From contig OY804582.1 of assembly GCA_963680875.1 (NCBI GenBank), positions 50,858,646-50,922,645 of the forward strand: a DNA stretch of 64,000 nt. Reading direction: 5' to 3'. The notes beneath the pieces are model-generated. The model did not search any database and was not told the DNA's origin. It was given only the letters and a program-made list of their open reading frames with translations. Of the stretch, positions 58,801 through 64,000 are shown one piece after another. The first letter of the stretch is position 1. Every line of letters begins with the position of its first letter. The position numbers and the translations under genes are program-made. Source of the DNA: Bathymodiolus brooksi (Eukaryota; Mollusca; Bivalvia; Mytilida; Modiolidae).

Positions 58801-59050
58801 ATTGTGTTGTCTGTTCTTCTTCGGTTTACGAATTAGGATTACCCTTTGGTATCTTCAAACTCTTCTTACTATTAATATACAACATGAATTTGTATTTAAA
58901 GATATTGTTTTTTTTTCATATACATGTTTTAGACAGAAACGCGATATAAAACATATATCTCACTTTAAAATGTTTAAAGAGTATGTTTTCAACGTCAATG
59001 AAAATAAACAACGGTACAACAAGAACATATTATACTACAATACTATCTAA
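46084..59050 (+). CDS. B-box/coiled-coil (TRIM-like) protein gene with micro-exons; 358-codon model
   Basis: Exons 46084-46850, 47747-47851, 49368-49412, 50931-50948, 55590-55601, 57183-57194 and 58933-59050 join to 1077 nt, an exact 359 codons including TAA. Every internal exon has a length divisible by three and every junction is in phase 2, so any of them could be skipped without breaking the frame. The protein has two B-boxes and a coiled coil, no RING and no NHL or SPRY domain, then a basic Lys/Gln-rich tail with a CPLC pair. Proteins of this kind are greatly expanded in bivalves and many act in signalling or innate immunity; the role of this one is unknown. AATAAA at 59120-59125 gives a plausible 3' end. 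Confidence 0.65.
47747..47851 (+). CDS. exon 2, charged linker
   Basis: Acceptor 'gcttttgtag', donor 'aaa|gtaatt'. 105 nt, phase 2-2, encodes QETEVTVKKTNLSAEAHDQP followed by KQHKQEKKKDQPPITK; hydrophilic and probably disordered. Confidence 0.6.
47852..49367. other. intron with a mussel dispersed repeat fragment
   Basis: At 48190-48290 the phrase 'aaaaatcggggtgaactcat' followed by 'aagcagttcctg' and 'gccgtgttactcat' matches the fragment at 53535-53640. Otherwise AT-rich. Confidence 0.45.
49368..49412 (+). CDS. exon 3, 45 nt, with CPLC
   Basis: Acceptor 'tttttctag', donor 'tag|gtaggt'. Phase 2-2; encodes KSTAVKQYRYRCPLC. The Cys pair is not enough to call a zinc finger. Confidence 0.5.
49504..49668 (+). 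repeat. mussel dispersed repeat fragment in intron
   Basis: 'gtgttactcgatctttagtt' followed by 'ttgtagatcgttgtttgtcc' and 'ttggccattgttttgcttgc' parallels 58725-58868. The start 'cagtttttagtggggttcg' is found inverted at about 52680-52730. Confidence 0.55.
50250..50470 (+). repeat. SINE-like fragment with conserved core
   Basis: 'gggtactccggcttcttcca', 'ccactaaaactgg' and 'tagctgaaatgttgctgaaa' are shared in order with 63260-63345. I know this wording as the conserved part of a widespread bivalve SINE group; not verified. Confidence 0.5.
50931..50948 (+). CDS. exon 4, 18-nt micro-exon
   Basis: tattgtag|GACAGAACGTCTTTCTGA|gtaagt. Excellent acceptor and donor; phase 2-2; encodes R-TERLS-E with its neighbours. 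If not spliced, the frame stops two bases later at TAA. Confidence 0.5.
   Translation, partial: DRTSF
51050..51135. repeat. short 'ttctattgcctgg' repeats
   Basis: 'gttctatgcctggtga', 'tctattgcctggtatt' and 'gttctattgcctggct' follow each other within 75 bases. The word ctattgcctg recurs in the foldback at 51722-51885. Confidence 0.55.
51722..51885. repeat. foldback element, 164 bp, with perfect 28-bp arms
   Basis: The arms 51722-51749 and 51858-51885 (containing aatgggagtgcaggcaatag) are exact reverse complements. Inside, ggccaaagtg/cacttt(t)gg and ttgccctcggtc/gacctcgggcaa pair as well, so nearly the whole element can form one hairpin. Small ORFs on both strands are a consequence of the symmetry. 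Confidence 0.9.
52240..52326 (+). repeat. dispersed repeat fragment, partner of 631-711
   Basis: Opposite-orientation copy of the repeat in the recombinase pseudogene (cggagttcggtaattttgtt shared). Confidence 0.6.
52327..54798. other. intron; contains two repeat fragments
   Basis: 52675-52730 is an inverted piece of the repeat at 49504; 53535-53640 ('ggggatgaactcatgt', 'aagcagttcc', 'gtcgtattactcatg') matches 48190-48290. No exon supported elsewhere. Confidence 0.45.
54799..55117 (+). other. candidate alternative terminal exon made largely of a dispersed repeat
   Basis: Acceptor 'cttgtattacag' is followed by a frame in the same phase as the B-box gene exons (EKTKTVTSITDISYSPPPGA...) that stays open to 55117. 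From about 54890 on, the sequence is mussel repeat ('cagtttccctttggccatg' two or three times, 'acggcttctggctacctctt'). Including it would give the protein a hydrophobic, Cys-rich end. A shorter form with donor at 54819 would break the phase. Confidence 0.3.
55590..55601 (+). CDS. exon 5, 12-nt micro-exon
   Basis: tatttttcag|AACAGAGCCAGA|gtaagt. Perfect splice borders; phase 2-2; encodes ETEP with its neighbours. Confidence 0.45.
55640..55800. repeat. segment duplicated at 61675-61830
   Basis: 'agagttgaatatca', 'tacatacaca', 'acacagatcgt(a/g)ttacacctta' and the start of a 75-bp monomer occur in the same order near 61.7 kb. Confidence 0.7.
55748..56660. repeat. 75-bp minisatellite, about 12 copies, with three-unit higher-order pattern
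   Basis: Unit words: gtatataatgtagataatag, aaatcccta(g)gattacctag, aagc...tccacttatgtcat, actgcttctgcat. Because 75 is divisible by three and the units lack stops on the minus strand, a 285-codon ORF (56719-55862) runs through it as 25-residue repeats. It lies in an intron, opposite to the gene, and is most simply non-coding. A block of three units (225 bp) is repeated twice with its private variants. Confidence 0.9.
56840..56930. repeat. dispersed repeat with 'cacgacgcgtttct' (copy 1)
   Basis: 'atatcaaatgtagtacccac', 'gacgcgtttcttgaataa', 'ggtacgctcaaaatc' match 59255-59345, and more distantly 63525-63590. Confidence 0.65.
57183..57194 (+). CDS. exon 6, 12-nt micro-exon
   Basis: ctcgcttctag|GAACCGAACGGG|gtatta. 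Phase 2-2; encodes ENRT with its neighbours. The donor is weaker than those of exons 4 and 5. Confidence 0.35.
57195..58932. other. intron with mussel repeat pieces
   Basis: 57500-57590 ('ttttatagattaacggcttc', 'ggtatctgcaaactt') and 58725-58868 ('ctatctttagttttatgtgt', 'ggtatcttcaaactcttctt') are dispersed repeat pieces. Nothing else is supported. Confidence 0.45.
58933..59050 (+). CDS. exon 7, terminal exon of the B-box gene
   Basis: Acceptor 'catgttttag'. Encodes (G)QKRDIKHISHFKMFKEYVFN and ends NKNILYYNTI before TAA at 59048-59050; basic, no domain. Confidence 0.45.
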
Positions 59051-59119
59051 GGATTGTATGAGTTTGATATTACAAGTTAAATACTTGTAATGTAGCATGT
59101 ACTTCTTGTGATAAATTGA

Positions 59120-59125
59120 AATAAA
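59120..59125 (+). terminator. poly(A) signal AATAAA
   Basis: AATAAA lies 70 bases after the TAA of the terminal exon, a normal 3' UTR distance. Confidence 0.45.
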
Positions 59126-59254
59126 ATATACAGGCGCTATATAATACGTTCAGGAGTTGTAGGAATTCCACTCTAAAGAAACGGGTATGCTATAGATGTA
59201 CTGATTTAAATTGATATATATATAGTATCGTCTGATTATTAGATGTTCAATAAA

Positions 59255-59345
59255 AATATCAAATTTAGTGAGCACGACGCGTTTCTGGAATAAACAGCAT
59301 CAGGTACGCTCAATATCAAAAGATTGGAAAGGCAAATAATTTACC
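59255..59345. repeat. dispersed repeat with 'cacgacgcgtttct' (copy 2)
   Basis: Partner of 56840-56930, same orientation. Confidence 0.65.
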
Positions 59346-60293
59346 GATAATCTCAGTGATTAAGAATAGGTCAAGGAAACTATAATTCAGGTTTTGCTTT
59401 AGCTAAAAGTATTGTTATCAATTATTCTAATATGACGTCCTTCTTTCGCTTTGAAAACAAGCGATCGATTAATCAGATGGCAAATTCGCATTAACACATG
59501 CGCGGTGCACATTTAAACCATGTGATAAAATCACGAAAGAAAATTATTTACACGATTGTTAATGTTTTAATCATCTATATCCACAGAAAATAATCAATAT
59601 AGCCAAAATTAATAATATGCGACGTACAATTAAAACATCCAAACACAATATTATTGTTGCCGATGCTCCATTAATACAACTGATTTTCCCATCCTAAAAG
59701 TACATTTGACTGATTCTCCCGTCGTTAAAGTATATGTTGATGAGTTATCGTCTGCTCGAATTTCGGAGCATACATTGTTTTCGACATTTTCCGCAGACGT
59801 AAATATAAATTACCGTCTTCTAATCAAAGTATACTACCTTAGTTGCACTGTTAGACATATCAAAATCGAAATAATCCATGGAAGCCAGCTCGGGATTAAA
59901 TACTAATATCCGCCAACCCATGTAAAATTCAAAGCACATTATGGCTTCCATGATTTATTTCTCAAATAAAAAATAATTGATAATAAGATCAATTTCAACA
60001 TGATATACCACATAATTAAAGGTATTCGAAAACACGCTTAAATCAATGTTAAGCTTTATATAGCAATGCATTTCTTGGGATTGATGGCTGAAGTAGAAGG
60101 AATAAGGCTGTGTTGTTGTAGGTTGTTAGCTTATGAAGTACATTATTACAGTTTATCTCTGTCCTCGTTAGACTGTTGTATGTTTTGTTATGTTTGCATA
60201 AATAATAAGTGATAATTGTTGTAGGCCTTCCTGTGAACTGTCACATTGAATCATCGAACTAAATATCATCCTCCGGCAATATAAGCAAAGGCT
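59346..60293. other. no supported feature
   Basis: AT-rich intergenic DNA; a 66-residue ORF at 59706 has no recognisable domain. Confidence 0.45.
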
Positions 60294-60894
60294 GCCACAT
60301 ATATAGTTAGATATCACACTATGTAAAGGGTGTCCTCTATGAAATGTGTCTTCGCGTGTAAAGTGTACTGTGATTTCTTTTTTATTAACACTCTTGACGA
60401 CAGGACATGCAGTGTGAAAAGATTATTGCTTGATTGGGTAATATATTTTAAATTTTTAATCATCACAACTTAATATATAATAAATTTAGCACACATACAT
60501 TCCATTTTCTCTAGATAAAGCTATTGCATTTCATAACAAAAATTATAATAATCTAACCCGATCCTATTATTTCACGTTCCACTAATCAATTCTAAGTTTG
60601 ATGATTTTGTTGGTCGCATCTATCCAATTGCGTTTTAAATAAAGGCCGCCACATATATAGTTAGATATCACACTATGTAAAGAGTGTCCTCTATGAGCTG
60701 TGTCTTCTCGTGTAAGGTGTACTGTGACTTCTTTTTTATTAACACTCTTGACGACAGGACATGCAGTGTGAAAAGATTATCACTTGATTGGGTAATATAT
60801 TTTTAATTTTTAATCATCACAACTTATTATATAATAAATTTAGCATACATACATTCCATTTTCTCTAGATAAAGCTATTGCATTTCATAACAAT
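60294..60894. repeat. direct duplication of about 247 bp, offset 354 bp
   Basis: 60294-60542 and 60648-60894 share 'gccacatatatagttagata', 'tcacactatgtaaag', 'aacactcttgacgacaggac' and 'tctctagataaagctattgc' with about ten differences. No coding sense. Confidence 0.9.
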
Positions 60895-61674
60895 AGGTGT
60901 ATGTTGTTTGTGTGTTCATCGATATGGACCACATGTTTGGCAATTAATTGTCAAAATAATTTTTCAAATACAAAGTCATGAATTAAACCCTGTATTAAAA
61001 TCAGTTATTCTTTAAATCCAGCAAATGATGACCACAAATGTTGTGGTATACTGTTATACTGTTACACAAGATAAATATATTTTGAAATTAACAAAACATC
61101 ATTTACTGTATTTCGATTCTCAAAGTATTTCTTTGATATGCCAGGAGTTATCTTCATTGCATTCAATGAAAGAGTAATAACACAAATCTTTAAAAGGGTT
61201 TTAGCATAAAACCAAACATGTTAAACTAAGTTACAATTCCAAAGTCCACATTTATATAAGTATGAATTACAAGGCAAAGTTATGCATAAGACATTGAATA
61301 AATGCCATGCCAATCGTCTACAGAAGTTTCTGAATCGTTTTCGCATTTTTTATGGCACATACTAGGCGCTTGTCGAATTCTCTGAATATATAATTTGTAA
61401 AATTGTATATTAGGTCATGGATCATAGTTTCACACTTAATAATATGCTTTCAATTATTTGGAATTGCACTAATAATGCCATTCATGTATTTAGTTGATAT
61501 ACTGTTAGGATAATATCTTTTTGATGTTGTTTTTGTCTGTTTTTGTTGATATACTTTTAGGACAAGATTTGCTTCCCTCTTGCCTTTGTCAGTTTTGGTT
61601 CATCTATTTTATATCAAATGTTTTCTTTCTTTTGCTCTTGTCTGCATATACTATATTAACATTAGTTTAATTTG
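60895..61674. other. no supported feature
   Basis: AT-rich DNA without recognised motif. Confidence 0.45.
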
Positions 61675-61830
61675 AATAAAAGAGTTGAATATCATGTATT
61701 ATATTATGTGCCTGCATACATAAAACTTATGTAAAGTATAACATACACAGATCGTGTTACACCTTACTATATTGTAGATAATAGAAATCCCTAGGATTAC
61801 CTAGAAGCCATCCACTTATATCGTATTCTC
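61675..61830. repeat. single-monomer copy of the minisatellite locus
   Basis: Matches 55640-55800 but has only one 75-bp monomer ('gtagataatagaaatcccta', 'gattacctagaagcc'). Confidence 0.7.
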
Positions 61831-63120
61831 TATTCTCCAATAAAGCTAACAAAGTTTAATAAACTTTCTGTGTCAGATACTCAATTTATCTGATAACCCC
61901 TTTGGTGTTTTCAAACTCTTCTTATCTAAATAAATATGTCGACAATCTCATCATACCAGATTGTCCAAAACTTCCTGTTTAACAACGATTAATAATAAAT
62001 AGAATAAGATAGAATTATTTTAGCCGTTCAGCCCACCATGTACGACCGATCATTCTACCATGTACGATAGCACGCCGGGTTTTATTTAAAAAAAATTGTT
62101 ATGCAATAAACTTATATATGTGTATCTTATCCCTCTTCATTCATTTAAATCATTATAATAAAACATTAAAAGAAAATTCGAAAATCCCGTACCAACGACA
62201 AAGGCACGCTCAGGACAAACCATATATTGTTACACTGGGAACTTGCGTTCTCACGGCACATAATATTTAGTCAGACCGCCACTGGGACGCAGTGTGAAGA
62301 CCATACTGACTTTGAATATGCTGAATTTTCTTTATAAAATGTATATACACAGCCAATTTGTATAAAATAATCTTATAAATAAATCATATGAATAGCACAC
62401 ATCACGAATTCAATCTTAAACACAAATTTAAAATGAAAATGTTGACTTTTCGCACGAACAGGTGGCTAGAGAATGACTCAAACACACCTTAACAAATATC
62501 ACGATCTAGATATAACTAATGCTCATTGGTTGAAAACGATCACGTAGTTTTTATATTGAAAACAACAATCCACTATTTTCCCGATATTACTATTTGGTAT
62601 CTTCAAACTGTTCTAACGACGAACAAATACCACCGATATGCTCTACGTTAATATCTAAGTTAACAATGTGTTGAATCTTAATTCTTTATTAGCTGTGAAG
62701 GTGAATGTATCTGCAAACACCAGTTATAACATATTCACACTATTTCCTTGTCACATTGTATTTGTGTCAGTCCATATTGAGATATGCAAGTTTGTAGACA
62801 GTTTCCATTCGTATTCAACTATAATAATATAGTTACTATTGCACCATTGCATATGCAGCTTCACATACTTGAATAGTGGTAGAACCTATACAACAGATTA
62901 CAGACGTATCAAACTAATAAAAAACAATAATTGAATTTGGACATCTCAGACATCATTAAAGGTAAATTCAAATTATCGAAATACTTAAATAGATTTACAC
63001 TATGCACTTTTCAAAAAAGAATCTGATAAACAAATATCAAAACAAATATATTTTAGATTTTAGTACCGCTTTGCATCCGGACCGACACTATACTGACTTG
63101 GATCGTCATGGTCGTGATTG
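61831..63120. other. no supported gene
   Basis: Contains short repeat tails ('cctttggtgttttcaaactc' at 61900; 'tttggtatcttcaaactgtt' at 62595) and a doubled 'accatgtacga' near 62036-62066. Otherwise nothing. Confidence 0.45.
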
Positions 63121-63129
63121 TATCGTAGT

Positions 63130-63345
63130 TGGAATTACAACTACCTATGCTATCGGTGCCCATCACCACTAACGTGTTAGAATCCCGCTGAGATGAAGTG
63201 CACTCGATACATCATTATGGAATAACATTTGTCCGTGACGTGCGGCATGTCAGTAGTTTTCCCCGGGTTCTCCGGTTTCCTCCACCAGTAAAACTGAAGG
63301 CAACGATATAGCTGAAATATTGTTGAAACTGGGCTTAAACACCAT
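63130..63345 (+). repeat. SINE-like element fragment
   Basis: 'gggttctccggtttcctcca', 'ccagtaaaactg' and 'atagctgaaatattgttgaa' followed by 'ttaaacacca'; same type as 50250-50470 and better preserved. Confidence 0.55.
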
Positions 63346-63648
63346 AACCCTAATCCTAACTCTCTATTGACTTGTTCTTCGGTGTCCTATTCACTCAACA
63401 AAATGGCAAAGAGATGATTGATTTTCTTAATTGATATATTAACGATAACCATAAATACGGTACTAGGCTATCTAACAAACAGACCTCACTTAACTGAGGA
63501 CACCAGCTAAATTTATTTAGAAAGATATTGGAAGACGTGGTTTGAATAATCTTCACCAGGCACGCTTGAATATCATAGAAAATTATATATCTTTGAGAGT
63601 AAGCAAACTAAGTAGTTTAAATATACAATATTGGTGAATTGACGGTAA

Positions 63649-63745
63649 ATATATAATTTATGTGGCGAGACTTAGTAACGGGGAAATGACGAGCTTTTAG
63701 CGAGTCTTTCCATCCGTTTTGTGCCGAGCCACATAAATTATATAT
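63649..63745. repeat. hairpin repeat, about 97 bp
   Basis: tatataatttatgtggc pairs with gccacataaattatata; followed by a TA/T run. Inside are 'gagact' and 'gagtct'. The remaining bases to 64000 hold nothing I can name. Confidence 0.8.
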
Positions 63746-64000
63746 ATATATATATTTTTTTTTTTTCTTTTTTAATGTTCATATTTTTATTGAAATCTGT
63801 ACATTTGTTAGTTGAATACATAAAGTACCGGTACCTTATCCCGGCCTCGTTAACATTAGTAAAGCACATAACATATAAAAATGTTAGTATTTGTTAGGAA
63901 TTTACATACAGAATGGCATACTGTTTCTATTAGAATAACATGACAGAAAATACCAAATAATGTGATTCCACAAAAAGATGCGTTTTTCAATCATAGCAAG

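Overview
The window is AT-rich, intron-rich animal DNA and almost certainly comes from a bivalve mollusc, most likely a mussel (Mytilidae). This rests on the repeat vocabulary (the phrase 'gataccaaagggacaatca', heads beginning 'agctcacctgacccaaaggg', a tRNA-like SINE head, hairpin repeats with 'tataccccc'), on a B-box protein gene without a RING, and on a Tx1/L1-like LINE whose ORF1 carries an esterase domain. There is no sign of a bacterial or viral genome: no operons, no CRISPR, no rRNA. Species assignment is from memory of such repeats, not from a search.

Layout. 0.4-1.3 kb: a broken tyrosine-recombinase gene (minus strand), interrupted by a mussel dispersed repeat. 2.0-2.3 kb: two fragments of a Penelope-like reverse transcriptase in opposite orientations. 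3.8-26.4 kb: a spliced plus-strand gene of an uncharacterised invertebrate family. Its probable N-terminal exon is at 3.83 kb, followed after a 16.7 kb gap by six joined exons plus a last part-coding exon (20.83-26.0 kb) and an out-of-frame C-terminal block. The middle of the protein is missing. The long intron holds a 1 kb MITE-like element (4.1-5.1 kb), a 5.4 kb element with about 500-bp terminal inverted repeats and a 10-bp target duplication (6.87-12.29 kb), and a complete but inactivated minus-strand LINE (12.97-20.7 kb), itself split by a Helentron-like insertion (14.9-16.6 kb).

28.77-39.48 kb: a Ty3/Gypsy-class LTR retrotransposon on the minus strand with two nearly identical 2.4-kb LTRs, a 4-bp target duplication, a tRNA-Leu primer site, a polypurine tract, gag, and pro-RT-RNase H, but no integrase. 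A textbook -1 frameshift heptamer TTTAAAC followed directly by the gag stop joins gag to pol.

40.1-45.2 kb: two copies of a 457-bp repeat; the first is split by a 2.9-kb element with 35-bp imperfect inverted ends. 46.08-59.05 kb: a B-box/coiled-coil (TRIM-like) gene on the plus strand with a large first exon and a train of tiny exons (18, 12 and 12 nt), all the same phase, which together give an open frame of 358 codons ending with a poly(A) signal. The introns and the downstream region (to 64 kb) contain SINE-like fragments, a 164-bp perfect foldback, a 75-bp minisatellite and segmental duplications.

In function, most of the window is mobile DNA at different stages of decay. Only two host-type genes are supported: the B-box gene, which looks intact, and the core-less family gene, which looks broken or radically shortened.
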